DNA of 64,000 bases. It comes from Streptomyces piniterrae (GTDB taxonomy: Bacteria; Actinomycetota; Actinomycetes; Streptomycetales; Streptomycetaceae). The translations under genes were made by a program, and so were the position numbers. The stretch is taken from assembly GCF_005048155.1 (NCBI RefSeq), contig NZ_SUMB01000011.1:62001-126000 (forward strand), in the 5' to 3' direction. The first letter of the stretch is position 1. Every line of letters starts with the position of its first letter. Below are positions 1 to 6,519 of the stretch, piece after piece. The notes beneath the pieces are model-generated. The model ran no database searches, was not told the DNA's origin, and saw only the letters and a program-made list of their open reading frames with translations.

Positions 1-920
1 TCGGTGAAGGCGTAGATGGGCAGGGTTTCGGTGAGCCGTTCCGGTCCGCCCTCGTTGATCGCGAAGATCTGCGGGAACGCCTTGAAGACCCAGATGACTT
101 CGAGGAACGTCGTGGCGAGGAAGAAGGGCTTGAGGAAGGGGAACGTCACCGAGGTGAAGACCTTCCAGGTGCCCGCGCCGTCCATCCGGGCCGCTTCGTA
201 GAGCTCCTTGGGGATGGTCGTGGTGGCGGCGTAGAGGTTGAGGGCCACGAAGGGCAGTGACTGCCACACGATCAGGACGGTGATGACGAAGAAGGTCGAC
301 AGTTGGGTGCCGACCCAGTCGTAGTGGGCCATGGAGTGCCAGCCGAGCCTGTCCAGCACCCAGTTGAGGACGCCGTAGCGGGAGTCGAAGAGCCACTGGA
401 AGACGGTGGTGGCGGCGATCACCGGCATCGCCCAGGCCAGCACCAGCGCGGCCGAGAGCGCCAGCCGCATCTTCTTGCCCAGCCGGGCCAGCAGCAGCCC
501 GATGAGCACTCCCAGCACCATGATCAGAACGACGTTGACGCCGGTGAAGACGACGGTGCGGAAGGTGACCCGCCAGAACTGCTCGCTGCCGAGGATCTCC
601 TGGTAGTTGCCGGTCCCCCGCCAGTCCGTGAGGTGCTGGATCAGCTCCTTCATGTTGAGGTTCTGGAAGGAGAGCAGGGCGTTGCGCGCCATCGGCCAGC
701 CCAGGAAGAGCGCCGTCGCGAGCAGGGCGGGAAGCAGCAGGAGATACGGGGCGCGGCGGGCGGAGGGAAGAGGTGTCCGGCGGGCGGGGAGACGCGGTGC
801 GCGGCGGCCGGGAAGGCGAGGCGGGCGGCCGGCGGGCGGGGCGCCGTTCTCGGGTGGTGCGCCGCCCTTGCCGGTCCCCGGCGCGGTCCGCTCCGCCCCG
901 TCGTCGAGCTGCACTGCCAT
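1..920 (-). CDS. dasB: Carbohydrate ABC transporter permease (MalF type), DasB, 3' end cut by window edge
   Basis: Membrane subunit of a binding-protein-dependent sugar importer. The gene starts at the ATG at 918-920 and runs off the left edge, leaving about 306 codons. After a Gly/Pro/Arg-rich cytoplasmic N-terminus of about 45 residues comes a first membrane span (LLLLPALLATALFL), a periplasmic loop, further spans, and the EAA loop (EAARMDGA) that docks on the ATPase. It lies 90 bp downstream of the lipoprotein gene dasA, separated by a strong hairpin. By context with DasA and DasR it should import chitobiose or N-acetylglucosamine oligomers. The ATPase is presumably shared (MsiK in streptomycetes) and is not in the window. 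The family is clear; the das assignment comes from the neighbouring regulator and binding protein. Confidence 0.85.
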   Translation of the reverse strand, partial: MAVQLDDGAERTAPGTGKGGAPPENGAPPAGRPPRLPGRRAPRLPARRTPLPSARRAPYLLLLPALLATALFLGWPMARNALLSFQNLNMKELIQHLTDWRGTGNYQEILGSEQFWRVTFRTVVFTGVNVVLIMVLGVLIGLLLARLGKKMRLALSAALVLAWAMPVIAATTVFQWLFDSRYGVLNWVLDRLGWHSMAHYDWVGTQLSTFFVITVLIVWQSLPFVALNLYAATTTIPKELYEAARMDGAGTWKVFTSVTFPFLKPFFLATTFLEVIWVFKAFPQIFAINEGGPERLTETLPIYAFT

Positions 921-960
921 GATCGTCTACTCCCCCTCGGACCCGTGGTGCGCGTGCGGT

Positions 961-1002
961 GGCCGCGTACGGGGGCCGGGGACGGCCGGCCCGTACGCGG
1001 CC
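961..1002 (-). terminator. Intercistronic hairpin between dasA and dasB
   Basis: A 13-bp perfect stem (GGCCGCGTACGGG with CCCGTACGCGGCC) and 16-nt loop sit 9 bp after the dasA stop and 41 bp before the dasB start. There is no U-tract. Such hairpins after binding-protein genes usually stabilise the upstream mRNA or partially terminate, giving more binding protein than permease. Confidence 0.6.
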
Positions 1003-1010
1003 GGGAGCGG

Positions 1011-2276
1011 CTACTGCTTGGCGAGCCGCGTGTTGATCTCGGACTCGACGTCCTTGGCCGCGTCGGCCGGGGACTTGCCGCCCAGAACCGCGGTCATATA
1101 GCTCTTGATGGGGTTGGGCACGTTCTCCACCGCGGCCCACTGGGGAATCGGCGGAGTGGTGCCGCCGGACTTCTGCGCGGCGGGTGCGGCGGCGGCCGCC
1201 GCCGGGTTCTCCTTGGCGGCATCGGCCAGGTCCGGGGACTTCGGCGTCCAGCCGGACTCCCTGACCATCTGGCCGTCGTTCTCCTTCGACAGGGCGATCT
1301 TCAGGAATTCCTTGGCGAGTTCCTGGTTCTTTCCCATGCCGGCGACCGCGAAATTGGAACCGCCGAGGAAGACGCCCTCGGGCTTGGCCGCGGTCTCGCC
1401 GGGGATGGTGAAGAAGCCGATGTCCTTCTTGATTTCCGGATTGGCCTTGATGGCTTCGGCCGCCTCGTATCCCATGGCGATGACGGCGCCGGTCTTCCCC
1501 TTGGCGAAGACCTCGGACTGCTGCGGGGTGGCCTCGTCCTTGTTCTTGGGGGCGGTGCTGAACGCCTGGTACTGCTTGTAGATGTCCATGGCCTTGGCGA
1601 CCTTGGGGTCACCGAGGTTGGAGACCCATTTGCCGCCCTGCTTCTTCACCAGGTCCGCGCCGGTGCCGATGGTCAGGCCGTCGAGGAAGTACCAGTTCTG
1701 GCCGGGGAGGTACAGCGGTTCCGCGTCGGTCTTCTTCTTGATGGTGTCGAATGCCCGGAACAGCTCGGTGCGGGTCTTGGGCGTGCCCTTGAGGCCGGCT
1801 TCGGCCCAGACCTTCTTGTTGTACATGACCACGCGGTTTCCCGCGTACCAGGGGAGCGCGTACTGCTTTCCGTCCGCGACCGCCGTCTTGTTGAAGGCGT
1901 CGTTCCAGTCGGCGCCGATTTCCTTCTTCAGATCGCCGAGGTCGGCCAGGGCGCCGGCCTTGGCATAGGCGGCGGTCTGGGTGTTGCCGATTTCTACGAC
2001 GTCCGGCGGGGTGTCCTCGGAAAGGGCGGTGCTCAGCTTCTGCTGAATGCCGTTCCACTGCTGGACCTTGAACTCGACGGTGGCGCCGGTCTTCTTCTTG
2101 AACTGCTCGGAGACCTGCTTGGTCCATTGCGCCGGATTGGATCCGTCCATCACCCAAACGGTCAGCTTCTGGCCCTTGAAGCCATCCGCGTCCGCCTTGC
2201 CGCCGCTGGACCCACAGGCAGCGACACTCACCAGCATTCCCGCGACCGCCGTCGCCGCTATGAGCCCACGCTTCAT
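1011..2276 (-). CDS. dasA: Extracellular sugar-binding lipoprotein DasA
   Basis: Solute-binding protein (421 aa, usual length) of a sugar ABC importer. It has a lipoprotein signal peptide (MKRGLIAATAVAGMLVSVAAC) with lipobox Val-Ala-Ala-Cys, so it is anchored outside the membrane at Cys21. The mature part is a periplasmic-binding-protein fold of family 1 (LTVWVMDGSN near the start). SD GGGGAGAG precedes the ATG. It is transcribed divergently from a DasR-type GntR regulator, with two dre-like operators in the gap. This is the arrangement of DasA, the N,N'-diacetylchitobiose-binding protein that links chitin breakdown with development in Streptomyces. Ligand specificity is inferred from context, not read from residues. 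Confidence 0.87.
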   Translation of the reverse strand: MKRGLIAATAVAGMLVSVAACGSSGGKADADGFKGQKLTVWVMDGSNPAQWTKQVSEQFKKKTGATVEFKVQQWNGIQQKLSTALSEDTPPDVVEIGNTQTAAYAKAGALADLGDLKKEIGADWNDAFNKTAVADGKQYALPWYAGNRVVMYNKKVWAEAGLKGTPKTRTELFRAFDTIKKKTDAEPLYLPGQNWYFLDGLTIGTGADLVKKQGGKWVSNLGDPKVAKAMDIYKQYQAFSTAPKNKDEATPQQSEVFAKGKTGAVIAMGYEAAEAIKANPEIKKDIGFFTIPGETAAKPEGVFLGGSNFAVAGMGKNQELAKEFLKIALSKENDGQMVRESGWTPKSPDLADAAKENPAAAAAAPAAQKSGGTTPPIPQWAAVENVPNPIKSYMTAVLGGKSPADAAKDVESEINTRLAKQ

Positions 2277-2309
2277 TGCGCTCTCCCCTAAAGGCCGGGT
2301 GTGGTCTTT

Positions 2310-2325
2310 AATGGTTTAGACCAGT
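2310..2325. promoter_or_regulatory. DasR operator (dre) 1
   Basis: AATGGTTTAGACCAGT closely fits the 16-bp DasR-responsive-element consensus (near-palindrome around TGGTCTAGACCA). It lies 34 bp upstream of the dasA start, in the region expected for the transcription start. Confidence 0.75.
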
Positions 2326-2333
2326 GCCCGCAG

Positions 2334-2349
2334 CTTGGCCTAGACCTTT
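2334..2349. promoter_or_regulatory. DasR operator (dre) 2
   Basis: CTTGGCCTAGACCTTT is a weaker dre-like palindrome 24 bp (centre to centre) from the first. On the minus strand a perfect -35 hexamer TTGACA (2355-2360) lies just upstream of it, so DasR bound here would cover the dasA promoter. The -10 hexamer is not obvious. Confidence 0.55.
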
Positions 2350-2382
2350 TGGAGTGTCAAGGGTGTATAAGAGTCGCTGTCA

Positions 2383-2398
2383 GGTCCGTTATCGGACC
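2383..2398. promoter_or_regulatory. Perfect inverted repeat in the dasR-dasA intergenic region
   Basis: GGTCCG-TTAT-CGGACC, a 6-4-6 perfect dyad, lies between the dasA -35 and the dasR start. It shares GGTC/GACC with dre but differs in spacing, so it could be a third operator or a site for another regulator. Confidence 0.4.
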
Positions 2399-2517
2399 GA
2401 CATCTGGCGGGCCGGGACCTGCGAGGGAGCACGGGAGACCCACCCGTGCCACGATGTGAGCCGCTACGTACGGAGGAGCCGGTGACGGCAGCACGACAGG
2501 AGTCGGAGAGGCAGGGC

Positions 2518-3279
2518 ATGGAGACCGACGGGGGCAGTGCCGAGAACGGCGGCGGCGCCACACGCACCGCCCGCGTGCCCAAGTACTACCGCCTCAAGCG
2601 GCACTTGCTGGAGATCACCGAGACCCTGCCGCCCGGCACCCCGGTACCCCCCGAGCGCACCCTCGCCGCGGAGTTCGACACCTCCCGCACGACGGTGCGT
2701 CAGGCCCTCCAGGAGCTGGTCGTCGAAGGCCGCCTGGAGCGCATCCAGGGCAAGGGCACCTTCGTCGCCAAGCCCAAGGTCTCCCAGGCGCTGCAACTGA
2801 CCTCCTACACCGAGGACATGCGCGCCCAGGGCCTGGAGCCCACCTCGCAGCTGCTGGACATCGGGTACGTCACCGCCGACGACCGGCTGGCCGGCCTGCT
2901 GGACATCGCCACCGGCGGCCGGGTGCTGCGCATCGAGCGGCTGCGGCTGGCCAGCGGCGAGCCGATGGCCATCGAGACCACCCATCTGTCGGCCAAACGG
3001 TTCCCGGCGCTGCGCCGCAACCTCGTCAAGTACACCTCGCTGTACACCGCACTGGCCGAGGTCTACGACGTACGGCTCGCGGAGGCCGAGGAGACCATCG
3101 AGACCTCGCTGGCCACCCCGCGCGAGGCGGGCCTGCTGGGCACCGACGTCGGCCTGCCGATGCTGATGCTCTCCCGGCACTCCCTGGACGCCCAGGGACA
3201 GCCGGTGGAGTGGGTGCGCTCGGTCTACCGCGGCGACCGCTACAAGTTCGTCGCCAGGCTGCAGCGCCCGAACGACTGA
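2518..3279 (+). CDS. dasR: GntR/HutC-family global repressor DasR
   Basis: N-acetylglucosamine-responsive repressor, 253 aa from the ATG at 2518, matching the usual DasR length. SD GGAGAGG lies 9 bp upstream. An earlier in-frame start at 2446 has no such support. The winged helix (about residues 20-85: PKYYRLKRHLLEI, FDTSRTTVRQAL, RIQGKGTFVAKP) is followed by a UTRA effector domain (ERLRLASGEPMAIETTHL, YTSLYTALAEVY). The sequence closely resembles S. coelicolor DasR as I remember it. It represses das, nag and chitinase genes through dre sites and is released by glucosamine-6-phosphate. It is divergent from its target dasA. Confidence 0.93.
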   Translation: METDGGSAENGGGATRTARVPKYYRLKRHLLEITETLPPGTPVPPERTLAAEFDTSRTTVRQALQELVVEGRLERIQGKGTFVAKPKVSQALQLTSYTEDMRAQGLEPTSQLLDIGYVTADDRLAGLLDIATGGRVLRIERLRLASGEPMAIETTHLSAKRFPALRRNLVKYTSLYTALAEVYDVRLAEAEETIETSLATPREAGLLGTDVGLPMLMLSRHSLDAQGQPVEWVRSVYRGDRYKFVARLQRPND

Positions 3280-3378
3280 CCCGAGTGGGGGCGGCCCGTC
3301 ATGAAGGGAATTTCGACGCCGCCCACGGACGCCCGCGAGGGGACTCCGCGCTCCGGATTCCGGTACTCCTGACCTGCG

Positions 3379-3408
3379 TTGTCATACCGATATGCGGACA
3401 CCTAGTGA
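3379..3408 (+). promoter_or_regulatory. Candidate promoter for the DUF3311/symporter operon
   Basis: TTGTCA (3379-3384) and TAGTGA (3403-3408) are separated by 18 bp, about 80 bp upstream of the first operon start. This is a moderate match to the housekeeping promoter. Nothing else is visible between the dasR stop and 3488. Confidence 0.35.
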
Positions 3409-3487
3409 CGCGCTCCAGGGCCCTGCCATAGATTCCAGCCGATTGCACCGGAGATCGTCAGGACATCGCCAGGACGGAGCCAGCGCC

Positions 3488-3748
3488 ATGTCAGAGCCAG
3501 CTGAGTCACCAGGGACCAGACGGATCGTCACGCCCTCGCGGGTGGTGGTCGGGCTGTGTCTGCTCGCTCCGTTCGTCGCGATGCTGTGGGTGAACTCCTA
3601 CGCGAGGGTCGAACCGACCCTGATCGGCATCCCGTTCTTCTACTGGTACCAGATGCTCTGGGTACTGATCTCGACCGGGCTGACGGCCATCGCCTACAAG
3701 CTGGTGCAGCGTGAGAAGCGGGCACGCAAGGGCGGTGCGGCACAGTGA
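3488..3748 (+). CDS. DUF3311 small membrane protein, symporter partner
   Basis: An 86-aa protein with two membrane spans (VVVGLCLLAPFVAMLWV; YQMLWVLISTGLTAIAYKL) and a basic C-terminus. It is a DUF3311 (YhdT/YhjC-like) protein, almost always encoded immediately upstream of a sodium:solute symporter as here, and probably an accessory subunit. The stop codon overlaps the GTG of the symporter gene (GTGA, 4 bp), indicating translational coupling. GGAG lies about 11 bp before the ATG. Its molecular role is not established. Confidence 0.8.
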   Translation: MSEPAESPGTRRIVTPSRVVVGLCLLAPFVAMLWVNSYARVEPTLIGIPFFYWYQMLWVLISTGLTAIAYKLVQREKRARKGGAAQ

Positions 3749-5421
3749 CTCCGTACCCCGCCACCACCCCGCTCGCCGCCTCCGCGACCCACGGCGTGAA
3801 CGGCGTCGCGCTGGCCGTCTTCGTGTTCTTCTTCGTGGCCGTGACGGTCATGGGATTCCTGGCCGCCCGCTGGCGCAAGGCCGAGCAGTCCGCCAACCTC
3901 GACGAATGGGGCCTCGGCGGCCGCAGCTTCGGCACCTGGGTGACCTGGTTCCTGCTCGGCGGCGACCTCTACACCGCGTACACGTTCGTGGCCGTCCCGG
4001 CGGCGATCTACGCGGCGGGCGCGGCCGGCTTCTTCGCCGTCCCGTACACGATCCTGGTCTACCCCCTCATCTTCACCTTCCTCCCCCGCCTGTGGTCGGT
4101 CTCCCACAAACACGGGTACGTCACCACCTCCGACTTCGTGCGCGGCCGCTTCGGCTCCAAGGGCCTGTCGCTGGCCGTCGCGCTCACCGGCATCCTCGCC
4201 ACGATGCCGTACATCGCGCTCCAACTGGTCGGCATCCAGGCCGTCCTGGACGTGATGGGCATCGGCGGCGGCGAGAACACCAACTGGTTCGTCAAGGACC
4301 TGCCGCTGCTGATCGCGTTCGCCGTGCTGGCGGCGTACACCTACTCCTCAGGGCTGCGGGCCCCCGCGCTCATCGCGTTCGTCAAGGACGGGCTGATCTA
4401 CCTCGTCATCGCGGTCGCCATCATCTACATCCCGATCAAGCTGGGCGGCTTCGGCGAGATCTTCGACGCGGCCGGGAAGGCGTTCGCCGAGCCCGGCCCC
4501 GTCCCCGGCAAACCGCGCGGCGCGCTGACCAGCGGCCCCAACGCCCAGTGGGCGTATGCGACGTTGGCGCTGGGCTCCGCGCTGGCGCTGTTCATGTACC
4601 CGCACTCGATCACCGCGACGCTGTCCTCGCGCAGCCGCAATGTGATCCGCCGCAACACCACGATCCTGCCGCTGTACTCCCTGATGCTGGGCTTCCTGGC
4701 GCTGCTCGGCTTCATGGCGATCAAGGCCGGTACGGAGATCAACGGCAATCCGCAGCTGGCTATTCCGCAGCTGTTCGAGGACATGTTCCCGAGCTGGTTC
4801 TCGGGCGTCGCGTTCGCCGCGATCGGCATCGGCGCGTTGGTGCCGGCCGCGATCATGTCGATCGCCGCGGCCAATCTCTTCACCCGCAACGTCTACAAGG
4901 ACTTCCTCAAGCCGGCGGCCACCCCCGAGCAGGAGCACAAGATCGCCAAGCTGGTGTCGCTGCTGGTGAAGGTGGGTGCCCTGGTCTTCGTCCTGACCAT
5001 GGACAAGACGGTGGCGATCAACTTCCAGCTGCTGGGCGGCATCTGGATCCTGCAGACCATGCCGGCCCTGGTCGGCGGCCTGTTCACCCGCTGGTTCCAC
5101 CGCTGGGCGCTGCTGACCGGCTGGGCGGTCGGCATGCTCTACGGGACGCTGGCGGCGTACGGGGTGGCCAGCCCCACGCAGAAGCACTTCGGCGGTTCGG
5201 CGGCCGAGATCCCCGGCATCGGTGAGATCGGCTACATCGGCCTGACCGCGATCGTGCTGAACCTCGTGGTCACGGTCGTGCTGACGTTCGCCCTGAAGGC
5301 CGTCAAGGCCCCGGAGGGCGTCGACGAGACCAGCCCCGGCGACTACACGGTGGACGCCGGCGACGAGGGCGTCAGTCCGGACCTGCCGCCGGTCACGTCC
5401 AAGGCCCCGGCCGACAGCTGA
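3745..5421 (+). CDS. Sodium:solute symporter family permease (MctP-like)
   Basis: A 558-aa SSS-family transporter with about 13 membrane spans. Family signatures include the early FGTWVTWFLLGGDLYTAYTF region and the conserved MYPHSITATLSSRS and ALVPAAIMSIAAANLFTRN segments. It starts at the GTG at 3745, coupled to the DUF3311 gene. Pairing with DUF3311 is typical of monocarboxylate (pyruvate, lactate, acetate, alanine) uptake permeases of the MctP type. The substrate cannot be read from sequence. The C-terminal 40 residues are acidic and probably cytoplasmic. A hairpin terminator follows. Confidence 0.85.
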   Translation: MTPYPATTPLAASATHGVNGVALAVFVFFFVAVTVMGFLAARWRKAEQSANLDEWGLGGRSFGTWVTWFLLGGDLYTAYTFVAVPAAIYAAGAAGFFAVPYTILVYPLIFTFLPRLWSVSHKHGYVTTSDFVRGRFGSKGLSLAVALTGILATMPYIALQLVGIQAVLDVMGIGGGENTNWFVKDLPLLIAFAVLAAYTYSSGLRAPALIAFVKDGLIYLVIAVAIIYIPIKLGGFGEIFDAAGKAFAEPGPVPGKPRGALTSGPNAQWAYATLALGSALALFMYPHSITATLSSRSRNVIRRNTTILPLYSLMLGFLALLGFMAIKAGTEINGNPQLAIPQLFEDMFPSWFSGVAFAAIGIGALVPAAIMSIAAANLFTRNVYKDFLKPAATPEQEHKIAKLVSLLVKVGALVFVLTMDKTVAINFQLLGGIWILQTMPALVGGLFTRWFHRWALLTGWAVGMLYGTLAAYGVASPTQKHFGGSAAEIPGIGEIGYIGLTAIVLNLVVTVVLTFALKAVKAPEGVDETSPGDYTVDAGDEGVSPDLPPVTSKAPADS

Positions 5422-5442
5422 GCCGGCCGCTCCGGCGAACGC

Positions 5443-5480
5443 ACGGGCCGCCGCGTCCCTTTGGGGGTGCGGCGGCCCGT
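5443..5480 (+). terminator. Terminator after symporter operon
   Basis: Stem ACGGGCCGCCGC / GCGGCGGCCCGT (12 bp) with a 14-nt loop, 21 bp after the symporter stop. GC-rich, without a U-tract, as is usual in Streptomyces. Confidence 0.65.
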
Positions 5481-5598
5481 TCGCGTGCCGGGAGGCGCCC
5501 GCCGGCGTGCCGGGCGCGGTGCCCCAGTCCCCCGCGGCCGTCCCCGCGCCCGCCTCGCGCACGGCCGATTGTCAGACCCCCCGTGCACACTGAAACGC

Positions 5599-6114
5599 AT
5601 GGACATCACGATCAGGCCCGCGCGGCAGGCGGAGTTCGATGTGATCGGTGACCTCGTGGTGGAGGTGTATCTGGCCGACGGGCTGCTGACGTTCGGGGAG
5701 AGCGATGCGTACCTCCCGGTGCTGCGCGATGTCGCCCGCCGCGCGGAGCACGCCGAGGTGCTGGTGGCCGCGGACGCGACGAGCGACGCGGTGCTGGGCG
5801 CGGTCACCTTCGCCGCGTACGGCAGTGCGTTCGCGGAGCTGGCCGGGCCCGGGGAGGGCGAGTTCCGGATGCTGGCGGTACGGCCGGAAGGGCGCGGGCG
5901 CGGGATAGGCGAGGCGCTCGTGCGGGCCTGCATGGACCGCGCCCGCGCGCTCGGGCTGCGCGCGATGGTGCTCTCCAGCCAGCAGCTGCTGCTGCCCGCC
6001 CACCGGCTCTACCGCCGGCTGGGATTCGAGCGCGCCGAGGAGCGGGACTGGGAGCCGGTACCCGACGTCACGCTCTGGGCGTTCACCCGCGAGCTGGGCT
6101 CTCAGCCGAGCTGA
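5599..6114 (+). CDS. GNAT-family N-acetyltransferase
   Basis: A 171-aa acetyl-CoA-dependent N-acetyltransferase from the ATG at 5599 (MDITIRPARQAEFD). The acetyl-CoA pyrophosphate loop (VRPEGRGRGIGEALVRACMD, about residues 98-117, fitting Q/RxxGxG/A) and the C-terminal LYRRLGFERAEER strand-helix are clear. There is no good SD, so the message may be leaderless or the start may differ slightly. The substrate is unknown and the context (symporter upstream, ribonucleotide reductase downstream) gives no hint. Confidence 0.8.
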   Translation: MDITIRPARQAEFDVIGDLVVEVYLADGLLTFGESDAYLPVLRDVARRAEHAEVLVAADATSDAVLGAVTFAAYGSAFAELAGPGEGEFRMLAVRPEGRGRGIGEALVRACMDRARALGLRAMVLSSQQLLLPAHRLYRRLGFERAEERDWEPVPDVTLWAFTRELGSQPS

Positions 6115-6116
6115 AC

Positions 6117-6149
6117 GGCCGTGCCGGGCCCCGGCCGCGACCCACGGCC
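6117..6149 (+). terminator. Weak hairpin after GNAT gene
   Basis: GGCCGTG (6117-6123) pairs with CACGGCC (6143-6149), and the loop can also pair internally (CGGGCCCCG). It is just downstream of the GNAT stop, so it may terminate that gene before the nrd promoter. Confidence 0.35.
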
Positions 6150-6162
6150 CTTCGCACACCAG

Positions 6163-6190
6163 TTGGAGTGGTATGAGGCAGCCATAAGGT
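6163..6190 (+). promoter_or_regulatory. Candidate nrdAB promoter
   Basis: TTGGAG (6163-6168) and TAAGGT (6185-6190) with a 16-bp spacer. The start of transcription would fall near 6197, inside the first NrdR box, which suits repression by NrdR. Confidence 0.45.
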
Positions 6191-6194
6191 AGCG

Positions 6195-6241
6195 ACACAA
6201 GATGTGGGGGTGCGTGCGAGGAGCAACACAAGATGTATGCT
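6195..6241 (+). promoter_or_regulatory. Pair of NrdR boxes
   Basis: ACACAAGATGT occurs at 6195 and again at 6226, exactly 31 bp apart (three helical turns), within two 16-bp elements at 6195-6210 and 6226-6241. Paired boxes of this form and spacing upstream of ribonucleotide reductase genes are the signature of the NrdR repressor, which senses ATP/dATP. The boxes lie between the candidate promoter and the riboswitch core. Confidence 0.8.
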
Positions 6242-6362
6242 CTTGCTCGCTGTCGCCGCAGGGGAATCCGGTGGGAATCCGGAACTGTCCCGCAACGGTA
6301 TGACGAGTACGCCTCCGCGTACCCACAAAGTCCGAGGACCTGCCGGCAGTACGGCCGCACCG
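6236..6362 (+). ncRNA. Cobalamin (B12) riboswitch upstream of nrdA
   Basis: The leader contains the cobalamin aptamer landmarks in order: GGGGAATCCGGTGGGAATCC (6261-6280), AACTGTCCCGCAACGG (6283-6298), and the B12 box AGTCCGAGGACCTGCC (6329-6344), followed by GGCAGT. It is followed by about 155 nt of leader before the nrdA GTG, which must hold the expression platform. In S. coelicolor a B12 riboswitch represses the class Ia nrdABS operon when coenzyme B12 is available for the class II enzyme NrdJ; the same logic is expected here. Boundaries are approximate. Confidence 0.92.
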
Positions 6363-6519
6363 CCATGGGTGCGGGCGTCATACGTCCGGGCCTCGCGGGT
6401 TGGGCCGGTGGACGCCGCGCGGTGTGCCCGCGCATCCCGAACCGTATCGGGGTGCCGCATGCCCGCGAGCGCCCGTCGCGCCCCCCTCCTGGCCCCCGCC
6501 GAGTGAGGGAGAGCACCAC

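Noticed and set aside
303..2291. Long plus-strand open frame (about 660 codons)
   Set aside because: It is antisense to dasB and dasA, has no SD, and its codon third positions do not follow Streptomyces bias. Similar long antisense frames occur opposite nrdA, adnA, adnB, catA and others and were left out.
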